From Chitinophagaceae bacterium (GTDB taxonomy: Bacteria; Bacteroidota; Bacteroidia; Chitinophagales; Chitinophagaceae): 32,709 bases of DNA. Made by a program: the position numbers and the translations under genes. The DNA lies in assembly GCA_947381435.1 (NCBI GenBank), contig CANCVE010000043.1:1-32709 (forward strand), given 5' to 3'. Below, one piece after another: positions 22,972 to 32,603 of the stretch; positions within the stretch are counted from its first letter, which is position 1, and each line of letters starts with the position of its first letter. The notes beneath the pieces are model-generated. The model saw nothing but the letters and a program-made list of their open reading frames with translations. It was not told where the DNA came from and did no database searches.

Positions 22972-24207
22972 CTACCTAAACTGTATTGCTTTAATGGGAG
23001 ATAATTTTTTTACGGTTAATGTAGGGATAATCAACGCCAAAAAACAAACTAAGGCCGTACCAACACAAAGCAATGCCACTTGCCAACCAACAATTTGGAT
23101 GGGAGCATAGGAGATGTAGTACGAACTTTCGTCGAGGTGAATAAAATGAGTGGATTGTTGTAGCCAACAAAGTGATAGCCCAGAAATTAAGCCTATCCCT
23201 ACGCCAATTATGGTAATTACGCAGGCATGAAAAAGGAATATTTGCTGAATTTGCCAGTTAGGCGTGCCAATTGCCTTTAAAATACCTACCATTCTTGTTC
23301 TTTCTAATACCAAAACCAGTAAACTAGTGATGAGATTAATAACAGCCACGATACCCATGATGATAAAAACTACATTTCGGTTTACATCTTGAATATTTAG
23401 CCAATCAAAAATGTTGGGATAGCTTTCTTTGGTGGTTTTACTAACCCAATCCGTTGGCAATTGATCAACTAATTTGTTATTAAAGTCGTCTATGTTTTTA
23501 TAGTCGTCAATATATATTTCATATCCACCTATTTGATTAGGTTGCCAATTATTTAAATGTTGCAATAAGCGTATATCGCTAATCACAAATAGTTTATCAT
23601 ACTCTTCAATCCCAGTTTTATAGATTCCAGCAATAACAAGCTTTCGATAAGTACTATTTTCTCCTTGTTTAGTGCTAATAAAATGCATTCTAACGGTGTC
23701 CTTAACTTTCAATTTGAGAGAATTTGCAATAGGTTCAGGAACAAGTATCTCTTTGCTATAACTAATATCGTTGAAGTTAATGTTTCGTCCTTGTTTTAAA
23801 AATGATTTAAAGCGAGAGAAGTCATTTTGCTTACTAATACCCTTAATCAATATGCCTTCTATGGCATTGTTTTTTTCAATCACAGCACTTTTGGTGGCAT
23901 AAGTGTAAGCGTTTAGCAATCCTTTCTGTTTATGGATAGTTTGTAGAATGGTATCGGTTTCTAAAATGGGGGTTTCTTCAGTAACTAAAGATTTACTGGC
24001 CGAAAAATGCTGTACATGCACGTGACCCCAAAAGCTAAATATCTTATTACTAATTTCTTCCTGAAAACCATTCACAAATGCAAGGGTAGCAATCATAGCA
24101 AGCACACTTAGTGAAGTGGCAACAATAGAAAGCCGTATTATGAACTTAGAAAATGAATTTTGCTTGTTTAAAAGAATACGTTGCGCTATGATCCAACTGA
24201 TGTTCAA
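22972..24207 (-). CDS. LolC/LolE-type ABC transporter permease (FtsX superfamily)
   Basis: A 411-residue inner-membrane protein with the layout of lipoprotein-release permeases: one N-terminal membrane helix (about residues 22-45, FIIRLSIVATSLSVLAMIATLAFVNGF), a large periplasmic domain (about 46-270), and three C-terminal helices near 283-305, 330-350 and 372-395. GFQEEI after the first helix and ERTRMVGILKAIG before the third match LolC/LolE. The expected role is moving outer-membrane lipoproteins out of the inner membrane together with the ATPase LolD and the carrier LolA; neither is adjacent. The many Sus-type and Wza-type lipoproteins nearby would be clients of such a system, but this is general and not a specific link. 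MacB-like permeases carry a fused or adjacent ATPase and are less likely. Confidence 0.88.
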   Translation of the reverse strand: MNISWIIAQRILLNKQNSFSKFIIRLSIVATSLSVLAMIATLAFVNGFQEEISNKIFSFWGHVHVQHFSASKSLVTEETPILETDTILQTIHKQKGLLNAYTYATKSAVIEKNNAIEGILIKGISKQNDFSRFKSFLKQGRNINFNDISYSKEILVPEPIANSLKLKVKDTVRMHFISTKQGENSTYRKLVIAGIYKTGIEEYDKLFVISDIRLLQHLNNWQPNQIGGYEIYIDDYKNIDDFNNKLVDQLPTDWVSKTTKESYPNIFDWLNIQDVNRNVVFIIMGIVAVINLITSLLVLVLERTRMVGILKAIGTPNWQIQQIFLFHACVITIIGVGIGLISGLSLCWLQQSTHFIHLDESSYYISYAPIQIVGWQVALLCVGTALVCFLALIIPTLTVKKLSPIKAIQFR

Positions 24208-24634
24208 AATGAAAAAAATTAATATTCGTCAAAGTAAAGGCAAATCAAAGAGGATATTGAAAGTTTACTAAAAATGGGAATAAAAAATACCTATTTCTGT
24301 TCTGAATTTACCTAACATTTAGTAAATTTTTAATTTACATTTTTCATTTAGTGCCGTTAAAGGATGAGCAGTTTTTTACATATTCTTTTGTTATTTGGGT
24401 TGAAACCCCTATTTTCGAGGCTAATTTCAGTGGTTAATTGTGTTTAAAATTCTACATTTCAGGGTATAATAATAGAGAAGAGCTTAAGCATTAATTTTTT
24501 GTTTACCCATTATACTTAAAGTCAAATAATTAATATTGTTACATTTAGTAAGAGTAGTTTTTTATAAGTTAGTGTGACTTACTAAGCGAAGCTATTTTTA
24601 ACAGTGATTAAATAGAGGTAATTAAAAATTTTTT
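24208..24634. other. Divergent intergenic region and leader of the exopolysaccharide locus
   Basis: These 427 bp have no gene. Two structures are visible: GTAAATT-TTT-AATTTAC (24322-24338), a perfect 7-bp stem, and TTAGTAAG (24545-24552) against CTTACTAA (24578-24585), an 8-bp stem with a 25-nt loop about 50 nt before the first ATG of the locus. A one-mismatch -7 (TACATTTA, 24540-24547) overlaps the second stem but lacks a good -33. No UpxY-type antiterminator gene precedes the locus within the window. Confidence 0.4.
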
Positions 24635-25477
24635 ATGAAAAAAAACAATTATGGTCAAGTCTTTCAGATTTTTTTTTCAGTTATAATTCTTACACTATTT
24701 ATGGATTCTTGTGTTTCTTACAAGAATATCCCATATTTTAAAGATGTACCAGATTCTCTTTCAACAAATACGACTATACAAACTTTCACTGAACCTTTAA
24801 TACAGTATGATGACATACTTTCAATTTCAATAAACACATTGGATTTACAAAGTAATCCAGCACTAAATATGCCTACTCCCGTAAACGCTTCAACTGGTGG
24901 GAGTGTTTCATCCGCCTTAGGCTCTTCCACTTCGGGACTAAGTAGTTTGTTACTTATTCCTGCATCTTCAACATATCGGGTAGACAAAAGTGGAGAAATT
25001 GAAATTGCATTAATTGGTAAATTTTCAGTAGGTAGCTTGACTACTAGTCAAGCTAAAGATTTAATTCAAAAAAAGTTGTCCCAATATTACAAAATGCCAA
25101 CAGTTGATGTGCGATTTATTAATTTTAGAATAACAGTATTGGGTGAAGTACTTAAGCCAGGAACATTTGCTATTGCAAATGAAAAAGTAACTATTTTAGA
25201 CGCATTAGGTTTATCAGGAGATTTAACAATTTTTGGAAGAAGGGATAATATAATGTTGATACGTGATTCTGCCGAAAAAAAGCAAATGGTGCGGCTTAAT
25301 TTGAATTCTAAAAATTTAATAGCATCGCCTTACTATTATTTAAAGCAAAATGATGTACTATACGTTGAACCTACAAAAGCAAAAATTGCCAATCTTGATG
25401 CCGTTCAAAATAGATACATAGCCGTAGCCTCATCTGTATTGTCTATTCTTATAATATTAGCAACCCGTTTAAGATAA
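24635..25477 (+). CDS. wza: Wza-like polysaccharide export lipoprotein
   Basis: A 280-residue outer-membrane export protein for exopolysaccharide or capsule. The lipobox MDSC puts the lipidated cysteine at 26. The Poly_export domain is at about 45-160, with YDDILSISINTLD and a final stretch SLTTSQAKDLIQKKLSQYYKMPTVDVRFINF. One SLBB domain (about 163-240, ITVLGEVLKPGTFAIANEKVTILDALGLSGDLTIFGRRDNIMLIRD) follows. The C-terminus ends with a hydrophobic segment (about 260-277) close to a charged tail, as in many Bacteroidota homologues. A serine-rich insert at about 85-105 is specific to this protein. It starts the locus, with the Wzc-like kinase 17 bp after. Confidence 0.93.
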   Translation: MKKNNYGQVFQIFFSVIILTLFMDSCVSYKNIPYFKDVPDSLSTNTTIQTFTEPLIQYDDILSISINTLDLQSNPALNMPTPVNASTGGSVSSALGSSTSGLSSLLLIPASSTYRVDKSGEIEIALIGKFSVGSLTTSQAKDLIQKKLSQYYKMPTVDVRFINFRITVLGEVLKPGTFAIANEKVTILDALGLSGDLTIFGRRDNIMLIRDSAEKKQMVRLNLNSKNLIASPYYYLKQNDVLYVEPTKAKIANLDAVQNRYIAVASSVLSILIILATRLR

Positions 25478-25494
25478 AATTTAATTATAGTTTA

Positions 25495-27873
25495 ATGGAA
25501 TCGAATAAAGTGAAAAATACTTTAGGTGACGAAGGGCTTGAATTGAAGAGAATAGTTTCTATTTTCATAGAAAATTGGCCATTATTCTTTGTTACAATAT
25601 TAATAAGCCTATTTAGTGCATACATGTATCTTAGGTACACTATTCCAATGTATAAAGTTAATGCAGAGATTTTAGTTGCTGATGCAGATAAAGGAAGCTC
25701 GCTATTTGGATCAGCAGGTGGTAGTATGATGAAGGATTTTGGGGATTTATTAGGCACTAAAAGTAGTGTAGATAATGAAGCTGAAATTTTGAAGACACAT
25801 GATTTAATGGATCAAGTGGTTAGATACATGAATTTAAATATTGAATATACTAAAAAGGGGAGGCTTCATGATTTGCCATTGTATGAAAAGAATGCTCCAT
25901 TTAAAGTTAATATAATATCATATCCAGATACTCTGGAGAAAAGAATAAGAATTGATGTTGACTCAACAAGCTACAAAAGTCTTCGACTATCATACAAAAA
26001 AAGTGGTTTTTTTAAGAATGATTCTACTTTTACAATTAAGTATGGGGATACCGTTTTATTAGCAGGTACTCGATTTTTTATTTCCAAAACTATTTATCCT
26101 TTTGCGTACAATAAATTTAATTTTTCCATTTCTTCAATTGACGGAACAGTTGAACAGTACATGAAAAGTATTGATATTTCAGTTACCAGTAAATTGGTAA
26201 CTACAATAAGTTTAGTTTTAAAAACAAACTTGCCTCAAAAGGGGGAGGAAATTCTACAACAACTTATAAATAAATATATACATTTTAATGTTGAAGACAA
26301 GAATAGAACTGCCGATAGTACAATTACATTTATTAATGATCGGATAGAAATAGTTGGGAAAGAGCTTTCAGAAATTGAGCAAAAAATACAGGAGTTCAAA
26401 CAAGGAAACAAGCTAACAGATATTTCTGAACAGAATAAAGTATTAGTAAATAATTACTCCGAGGTAAGAAAGGAAGGCGATAAGGTTGAGTTAGAAATAA
26501 ATGTAGTTGAAAGCATGGAAAGTTATTTGAGGAACCCAAAGAATAACAATAGACTGGTTCCTACAATGGTTTCTGATGATCCTACATTTTTAGTATTAGC
26601 TGAAAAGTATAATTCACTACAGAGCCAAAAAGATAGATTAGCAATTTCAAGTACTGATAATAATCCAATTTATGAAAATATAACTTTTCAAATTAATAAT
26701 TTGAGAAATGATTTAATCACCAATTTACAAAACCAAAAGAAATCACTTTCTATTGCGAAAGATAAAAACGAAGTTCAAACCTCATTATTTAATAGTTTAA
26801 GCAAAAAAATTCCTGATCAGGAACGATCTTTCCTTAATTTGTCTAGAGCTCAACAATTGAAGCAAGCTTTGTATCTTTTTCTTCTCCAAAAGAGAGAGGA
26901 GTTGGCTGTATCAAAAGCATCAACTATCTCAAGTGCTCGAATGATTGATAGTCCTAAATCAATGGTTAAACCATATAGTCCACAAGGGATAGTTATTTTT
27001 ATTACAGTTTTTGGATTTGGTTTAATATTTCCTTTCCTTGTAATTAGTGTTAAGGATTTGCTTAACACTAAAGTGAAAAACAGAAAGGATATTGAAGATA
27101 ACACTTCTTGCTCTATACTTTCCGATATTTCACACAATAATACTGGAGAATCAATTGTAATAAATGAATCTAGTAGGTCAATCATAGCTGAACAATTTAG
27201 ATCATTGAGGACAAACATTCAATTTATTGTGGGCACTAAACCCAATTCCACAATATTAATTACTTCTGGAGTAAGTGGAGAAGGAAAATCCTTTATTGCT
27301 CTAAATTTAGCAACTGTTTATGCTGTATCAGGCAAGAAAGTACTTCTCATGGAACTTGATTTGAGGAAGCCAAAAATATCAAGTAGTTTGGGTATGGAAA
27401 ATGTACAAGGATTTTCTAATTATATCAGTTCTAATATCAACGTTGAAGAATTTTTAAGACCATCTGGAATAAATGAGAATTTAAATATTTTCCAATCTGG
27501 TCCAATACCTCCCAATCCGGCGGAATTATTAATGAGTGAAAAAGCGAAAAAGTTATTTATCGAATTAAAAGAAAAATTTGATATAATAATTTTAGACTTA
27601 CCTCCCATTGGTTTGGTAGCTGATGCTCAAATATTATCTTACATTGCTGATGTATCATTGTATGTAGTTAGACAATCATATACATACAAAAATCAACTAC
27701 TAACTTTAAATGAATTGATTGACAATAAGAAACTAAATGCACTTTACTTGATTGTAAACGACGTAGAAAAGAAAAGTGGTTATGGTTATGGTTATGGTTA
27801 TGGTTATGGTTATGGTTACTATACCAACGAAGACAAAAAAGGGGTAAAGAAGAATGTTAGAAAGAAAAAATAA
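25495..27873 (+). CDS. wzc: Wzc-like polysaccharide co-polymerase and tyrosine autokinase
   Basis: A 792-residue inner-membrane protein controlling chain length and export of the polysaccharide. The Wzz domain has membrane helices near residues 29-47 and 499-520. Between them are a periplasmic part with coiled-coil stretches (about 270-330) and the GNVR-type region (LSRAQQLKQALYLFLLQKREE). The cytoplasmic bacterial tyrosine kinase carries Walker A GVSGEGKS (592-599), Walker A' LLMELDLRKP (near 617-626) and Walker B IIILDLPPIG. The tail at 762-777 is a run of alternating Gly-Tyr, eight tyrosines in all, then a lysine-rich end; clustered C-terminal tyrosines are the trans-phosphorylation sites in this family. 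It partners with the Wza-like protein just upstream. Confidence 0.95.
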   Translation: MESNKVKNTLGDEGLELKRIVSIFIENWPLFFVTILISLFSAYMYLRYTIPMYKVNAEILVADADKGSSLFGSAGGSMMKDFGDLLGTKSSVDNEAEILKTHDLMDQVVRYMNLNIEYTKKGRLHDLPLYEKNAPFKVNIISYPDTLEKRIRIDVDSTSYKSLRLSYKKSGFFKNDSTFTIKYGDTVLLAGTRFFISKTIYPFAYNKFNFSISSIDGTVEQYMKSIDISVTSKLVTTISLVLKTNLPQKGEEILQQLINKYIHFNVEDKNRTADSTITFINDRIEIVGKELSEIEQKIQEFKQGNKLTDISEQNKVLVNNYSEVRKEGDKVELEINVVESMESYLRNPKNNNRLVPTMVSDDPTFLVLAEKYNSLQSQKDRLAISSTDNNPIYENITFQINNLRNDLITNLQNQKKSLSIAKDKNEVQTSLFNSLSKKIPDQERSFLNLSRAQQLKQALYLFLLQKREELAVSKASTISSARMIDSPKSMVKPYSPQGIVIFITVFGFGLIFPFLVISVKDLLNTKVKNRKDIEDNTSCSILSDISHNNTGESIVINESSRSIIAEQFRSLRTNIQFIVGTKPNSTILITSGVSGEGKSFIALNLATVYAVSGKKVLLMELDLRKPKISSSLGMENVQGFSNYISSNINVEEFLRPSGINENLNIFQSGPIPPNPAELLMSEKAKKLFIELKEKFDIIILDLPPIGLVADAQILSYIADVSLYVVRQSYTYKNQLLTLNELIDNKKLNALYLIVNDVEKKSGYGYGYGYGYGYGYYTNEDKKGVKKNVRKKK
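27778..27819 (+). repeat. Hexanucleotide tandem repeat (GGTTAT) encoding the kinase tyrosine tail
   Basis: Six exact copies of GGTTAT (27778-27813) and a seventh ending in C (GGTTAC, to 27819) encode the Gly-Tyr run of the Wzc-like kinase. Because the unit is 6 bp, slippage would add or remove Gly-Tyr pairs without a frameshift. Confidence 0.95.
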
Positions 27874-27914
27874 GAAAACATACATAGTCAGAACTACAGT
27901 AATTAATATTTAAA

Positions 27915-29576
27915 ATGTTTAGGTTAGTCGTAGTAATTTTTGTTTTCTGCTCGTTCAGCAGTTATTCACAGAATAATTGGTTCGAGTTAGGAAACTTTAA
28001 TGGAGGGATTAAAGCAATTTATACTGATAGATTGGGAAACTTATATGCTGCAGGCTATTTTACAAATGATAGTGGTTATTACTTTGTGGCTAAGTGGGAT
28101 GGAATAAAGTGGTTTGAACTTGGAGGTATAAATAGTCTTGCAGCAAACAGTTTAATTCTATCAATTACTGGGGATAATTTGGGGAATATATACGCAGCTG
28201 GGAATTTTACAAATAGTAGCAGAAAAAATTATGTCGCGCAATGGAATGGTAAAAATTGGTTAGAACTAGGCGGTACAAATTCAATGTCTGCCGATTGGAA
28301 TATTAAAAGTATTTGTAGCGATTCAATCGGTAATTTGTTTGCAGTTGGTGGGTTTTCAAATGGGAATGGCAAACCGTATGTTGCCAAATGGAACAAAGCA
28401 AGTAATAAGTGGGTTGTGTTAAAAAAGAATAGTGGAATTGATTTTAATGCAAATAATACTATCAATACGATTATCACGGATAACACTGGAAGCGTATTCG
28501 CTTCTGGTTCATTTAATGATTCAGGGGGAAATTATTCGATATCAAAGTGGAATAATTTAGGCACTTGGGATCTTAATGGAGTTAGTGGATGGACTGCAAA
28601 TGCTCCAATTAATCAAATTTGCAAGGATAAAAGTGGAAATACATACGTTTGTGGAAGATTTACAAATGGTCTTGATTCTGTAAATGGAAAGTTTTATGTT
28701 GCAATTTGGAATGGTAAGAATTGGAATGAATTGGGTGGAATTAATGCTCTGGCAGCAAATGCTTCAATAAACTCAATTTATTACGATGAACATTCTCATA
28801 GTTTAATCGCTGCTGGAGATTTCACCAAGAAAACTGATTCTACTACATATAATTATGTTGCTAAATGGGATGGTGCAAAATGGAGTCAATTGGGAGATAG
28901 TGTTAGGCTGAATGGAGTTGTAGAAACTATTTGTGGAGATTCGGTTGGAAACATTTATGTGTCAGGTTGGATTAAGAATAGTTCAGGAAAATATTATGTA
29001 GGAATATACAGGTCTAACATTGTTTTGCCCGTAAAATTATCATCTTTTATTGCAGTTGAAAATGAGAGAAATCAAATATTCGGTAGTTTTCAAGCAACTA
29101 ATGAATTTAATGTCCTTTCTTATACAATTGAAAGAAGCTATGATAGTAATCATTTTGAACCAATTTCAACATTTAGTGTAAAAAATGAAGGTGAAATGAG
29201 TAAATATTTATTTGTTGATAATAGTTTTGATAATTCAACAAATGTTATTTACTATCGTGTCGCCTCGCTTCATAGTAATTATATAATACATTACACTTCT
29301 TTGGTTAAAGTTGTTAGAAATAAAATTGAAAGTTGTCAAATAGTCCCTAATTGTATTACAAACAATAATCTGAGGTTAAGAATATTTTCTAATACAAATA
29401 AGTATGCTTCTGTTGCAATATTTAATGAAAATGGGAAGCTTATTTTTAATAAAAGGCTTACCGTATCCTCAGGAATTAATTTTATTAATATTGTTTTGCC
29501 CAATATTTCAGTTGGATCTTATTTTCTTACATTAGATGGTACAAACAAAATAAGTAGGTTCAACATTTTAAAATAG
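27915..29576 (+). CDS. T9SS-secreted seven-repeat beta-propeller protein
   Basis: A 553-residue protein with a signal peptide (to about residue 19, SYSQ). About seven repeats of 50-60 residues follow (20-370), each with a GNIYAAGNFTN-like strand, (Y/F)VAKWDG and KW-ELGG; seven such units suggest a seven-bladed propeller. Next comes a linker beginning LPVKLSSFIA, which is common before sorting domains, with an Ig-like part (IERSYDSNHFEPI), and a C-terminal type A sorting domain of about 80 residues ending in KISRFNILK. Proteins with this tail are secreted by the type IX system and often attached to the surface. It lies 41 bp after the kinase gene and 9 bp before the next gene. The ligand is unknown; a surface role in exopolysaccharide binding is inference. 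Confidence 0.83.
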   Translation: MFRLVVVIFVFCSFSSYSQNNWFELGNFNGGIKAIYTDRLGNLYAAGYFTNDSGYYFVAKWDGIKWFELGGINSLAANSLILSITGDNLGNIYAAGNFTNSSRKNYVAQWNGKNWLELGGTNSMSADWNIKSICSDSIGNLFAVGGFSNGNGKPYVAKWNKASNKWVVLKKNSGIDFNANNTINTIITDNTGSVFASGSFNDSGGNYSISKWNNLGTWDLNGVSGWTANAPINQICKDKSGNTYVCGRFTNGLDSVNGKFYVAIWNGKNWNELGGINALAANASINSIYYDEHSHSLIAAGDFTKKTDSTTYNYVAKWDGAKWSQLGDSVRLNGVVETICGDSVGNIYVSGWIKNSSGKYYVGIYRSNIVLPVKLSSFIAVENERNQIFGSFQATNEFNVLSYTIERSYDSNHFEPISTFSVKNEGEMSKYLFVDNSFDNSTNVIYYRVASLHSNYIIHYTSLVKVVRNKIESCQIVPNCITNNNLRLRIFSNTNKYASVAIFNENGKLIFNKRLTVSSGINFINIVLPNISVGSYFLTLDGTNKISRFNILK

Positions 29577-29585
29577 TCAATCGAA

Positions 29586-30848
29586 ATGAAAAAAAGCATA
29601 TTTATTTTTTTCTTATTTTGCTTTAATTTGTCCATTATAGGTCAATCTGTAAGTGTAAAACAATTGGATAATATTAATAATGAACTATGGAATCGTTTCA
29701 TTAAGAAATGGGGGGTAATTGATGATTTTACAGACAAATATGGAAATATTAGTTGGCCAACAACGGAAGATATAAAATTAGGCAAACCAAATGCATTAGG
29801 GTGGTGGACTCCAATTGAAAACGGCTCAATGTTCGGTGGGATATACATGGATGGCTTAATAAAGCGTTGGCAACATACAAAATCTCCCAATGATTCTATA
29901 AAGATTAAAAAACTTGCCGAAGGATTAATGTTATTGGCTAATGTAAGTTCTATAGAAGGATTCTTTGCAAGGGGTGTCAGTAGTGATGGAATATCACATT
30001 ATCCAATGAGTTCTGATGATCAAGCAGGTGGGTGGTTATTCGGAATGTGGCGTTATTTGCAAACTACACTTCCCTCGGATGCTGAAAGACTTTCAATTCG
30101 TAATAAATTTATCAATACTTCAAAAGTCTTTGTTAAATTAAAGTGGGTTTTACCAGCCGAAATTCCTTTTAAACATCATACATCATTAGCATTATTTGAT
30201 CACAGAGCTGCAAGCTTATTATTTATCTGTAAAGCTTGTTTTTTGCTTACAAATGACATTTATTGGGATAGCCTTTACAAATATTCATTATTCGAATTAG
30301 GTGGTTCATCAAATTTATCAAGATTGGAAACTTTGAAAAAAGGGTTTTTGCCTGGATTTAAAAATTATACAACTTGGCACGAAGCTCCAGCAGAGGGTTG
30401 TTTGAGATTGTTATGGGAGTTGGAGACAGATAGTTTATTAAAAGAAGCTTACAGGAAAGGGCTAGAAATTAATGCTAACAATGCAATGATTAGCATTTTG
30501 CAATATAGTAGAAAAATGAATTATAATGATACTTCATTGTATTATTCAGATTGGCGGTTTTTAAATACACTTTGGCGTCCGCAAAATTATGATACTATTA
30601 GTGAGAATGTTGGTTATGCTCAATGGAAGCTCTTAGATAAAGCTATTCCTAGATGGGGTAATGAAGCAAAGTTTGTGAGAGAGCCTTGTTTTGCGGCTTG
30701 GTATGTTTCTCTAGCGCCCGACAAGTTGATTTTTAGGCATAGAGCCGCTGATTTACAGCAATTAGTAGATTATTATAACGTCAAAAATTTATGCCAGGTT
30801 TGGTTTTTCCCTTTAGAAGCAGTTGGTTGGTCTTTGCAAGATTTGTAA
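29586..30848 (+). CDS. Secreted helical protein of unknown family, possible glycan-active enzyme
   Basis: A 420-residue protein with a signal peptide ending IIGQ (about residue 20) and no lipobox. The rest is dominated by amphipathic helices with tryptophan- and aspartate-rich loops: WWTPIENGSMFGG (73-85), HYPMSSDDQAGGWLFGMWRY (about 137-156), FKHHTSL, TTWHEAPAEGCLRL. Alternation of helices and such aromatic or acidic loops is typical of (alpha/alpha) toroid glycoside hydrolases and polysaccharide lyases, but no family signature is recognised. Position between export genes and the flippase suggests action on the exported polysaccharide, such as trimming or release. The T9SS-tailed propeller gene is 9 bp upstream, so the two are probably co-translated. 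The enzyme role is a hypothesis only. Confidence 0.7.
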   Translation: MKKSIFIFFLFCFNLSIIGQSVSVKQLDNINNELWNRFIKKWGVIDDFTDKYGNISWPTTEDIKLGKPNALGWWTPIENGSMFGGIYMDGLIKRWQHTKSPNDSIKIKKLAEGLMLLANVSSIEGFFARGVSSDGISHYPMSSDDQAGGWLFGMWRYLQTTLPSDAERLSIRNKFINTSKVFVKLKWVLPAEIPFKHHTSLALFDHRAASLLFICKACFLLTNDIYWDSLYKYSLFELGGSSNLSRLETLKKGFLPGFKNYTTWHEAPAEGCLRLLWELETDSLLKEAYRKGLEINANNAMISILQYSRKMNYNDTSLYYSDWRFLNTLWRPQNYDTISENVGYAQWKLLDKAIPRWGNEAKFVREPCFAAWYVSLAPDKLIFRHRAADLQQLVDYYNVKNLCQVWFFPLEAVGWSLQDL

Positions 30849-30960
30849 ATAATTTTAGTTATATAAGTAAATTTGAAGATATAGGTATATCCTTCTAATT
30901 TTTTCTCTCTTTAACTTCATTGATATAATAGGTTTTCAATAGTTCATTTAAAAGTAGTGT

Positions 30961-32505
30961 ATGCAAGCTGTAAACAGAGTAGTATTTAATACTATTGTTA
31001 CTTATGTAAGAGCAATTTTCACGGCTGTTGTGTCATTATATACTACTAGGATAGTTTTAAATGCCCTTGGTGCAGAGGATTTTGGTCTATACAATGTAAT
31101 AGGTGGGGTAATTGTAATGCTTTCTTTTCTAAATTCAGTAATGACAACTTCTACACAAAGGTTTATTTCTCATAGTTTAGGTGCTGGTAAACAAGACTTA
31201 CTAAAGAAGATATTTGCAAATAGTGTGATAACTCATTTTTTAATTGGTATTATTGTCTTAATTTGTATTGAACTAGTTGGTGTTTATTTTCTTAAAAAGA
31301 AGTTAACAATAAATCCTAATAGAGTTTCTGCCGGTTTATTTTTGCTGCATTGTGTTGCCTTATCTACTTTTATTACTATTATTTCTGTTCCTTATGATGC
31401 TGTAATTGTTGCACATGAGAATATGGTATTTATAGCAATAGTTAATGTTATTGAATCTTTTTTAAAATTGGCAATTGCTGTTAGTTTAACCTATTCCCAT
31501 GTTGATAAATTGATGCTATACGGTTTTTTAATTATGCTTTGTACCATTATAATTCGCATAATTAAACGGGTTTATACCAAGCGGAGGTATAAGGAATGTG
31601 ATGTTAATTTAAAAAGCGAATTTGATAAAAAACAAATAAAAGAACTGAGCTCTTTTGCAGGTTGGCAACTTTTTGGAAATTTGGCTGCATTAGGTAGAAA
31701 TGAAGGAATTGCCATAGTATTAAATTTATTTTTTGCTACAATCGTCAATGCAGCTTATGGAGTTGCCAATCAGCTGAATGGACAAATGATGTTTTTTTCA
31801 GAATCAATGCTTAGTGCTACGCGCCCTCAAATAATGAAAAGTGAGGGGGCAAGCGATAGGGAAAGAACAATTCGTTTGGCATTAACAGCCAATAAATTTG
31901 CTTTTTATTTGTTTACTTTTTTTGCTGTGCCTCTTTTCTTTGAAATGCCATTTATCTTAAAACTATGGCTAAAAAGTGTTCCTACTTATTCTGTTGAGTT
32001 TTGTCGGTCAATAATATTATTAACTATGATAAGTCAAATTAATCAAGGGGTAATAACTGCTGTCCAAGCGATAGGGAAAATTAAAAATTATCAAATGGTT
32101 GTTGGTGGAATTTTGCTTCTAACCATTCCAATTGGTTACGTTTTTTTAAAGAACGGGTATCCACCTTATTCTATAATTATTGTAGCTTTTATTTTAGAAT
32201 GTATTTCAACTCTGTTTAGAATTTTTTATTTTAACCATTTAACAGGTTACCCAATAGTAAGTTATTTTAAAAATGTTATTTTAAATGCTTTTATATGTCT
32301 TTTATTGACATTAATACTCGTTTTATATGTAAAAACACATTTGGAAGAGGGTTGGTTAAGTCTAATAACAATTTTATTTGTTTCATCAGTTTCGTATTTG
32401 TTTTCAATTTATTTTATTGGATTAAATGATAGCGATAGAAAAATTGTTAAGGATTTGTTTCAATCCCTGCGAAATAAAGTTGGTAAAAAAGGCAAAATTT
32501 ACTAA
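30961..32505 (+). CDS. wzx: Wzx-like flippase of lipid-linked oligosaccharides
   Basis: A 514-residue polytopic inner-membrane protein of the MATE/MurJ-like polysaccharide transporter superfamily, with about 12-14 membrane segments. The N-terminus NTIVTYVRAIFTAVVSLYTTRIVLNALGAEDFGLYNVIGG is typical: two helices joined by the conserved LG-x-x-(D/E)-(F/Y)-G-LY turn. It would flip undecaprenyl-linked repeat units to the periplasm for assembly. A Wzx in the same cluster as Wza and Wzc indicates a Wzx/Wzy-type pathway; the Wzy polymerase is not in the window. A 112-bp AT-rich gap precedes it. The cytoplasmic tail ends in KGKIY. Confidence 0.92.
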   Translation: MQAVNRVVFNTIVTYVRAIFTAVVSLYTTRIVLNALGAEDFGLYNVIGGVIVMLSFLNSVMTTSTQRFISHSLGAGKQDLLKKIFANSVITHFLIGIIVLICIELVGVYFLKKKLTINPNRVSAGLFLLHCVALSTFITIISVPYDAVIVAHENMVFIAIVNVIESFLKLAIAVSLTYSHVDKLMLYGFLIMLCTIIIRIIKRVYTKRRYKECDVNLKSEFDKKQIKELSSFAGWQLFGNLAALGRNEGIAIVLNLFFATIVNAAYGVANQLNGQMMFFSESMLSATRPQIMKSEGASDRERTIRLALTANKFAFYLFTFFAVPLFFEMPFILKLWLKSVPTYSVEFCRSIILLTMISQINQGVITAVQAIGKIKNYQMVVGGILLLTIPIGYVFLKNGYPPYSIIIVAFILECISTLFRIFYFNHLTGYPIVSYFKNVILNAFICLLLTLILVLYVKTHLEEGWLSLITILFVSSVSYLFSIYFIGLNDSDRKIVKDLFQSLRNKVGKKGKIY

Positions 32506-32603
32506 AATTATTTTAAACATATTGTTGTGTTTGTTATAGTTTAATATACACATGTAATATTTATAATCTTCTAAATTAAAATATAATAATATAAAATATT
32601 AAT

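Noticed and set aside
27778-27819. On/off phase variation by frameshift in the kinase gene
   Set aside because: The unit is 6 bp, so copy change never shifts the frame; only the number of Gly-Tyr pairs would change.
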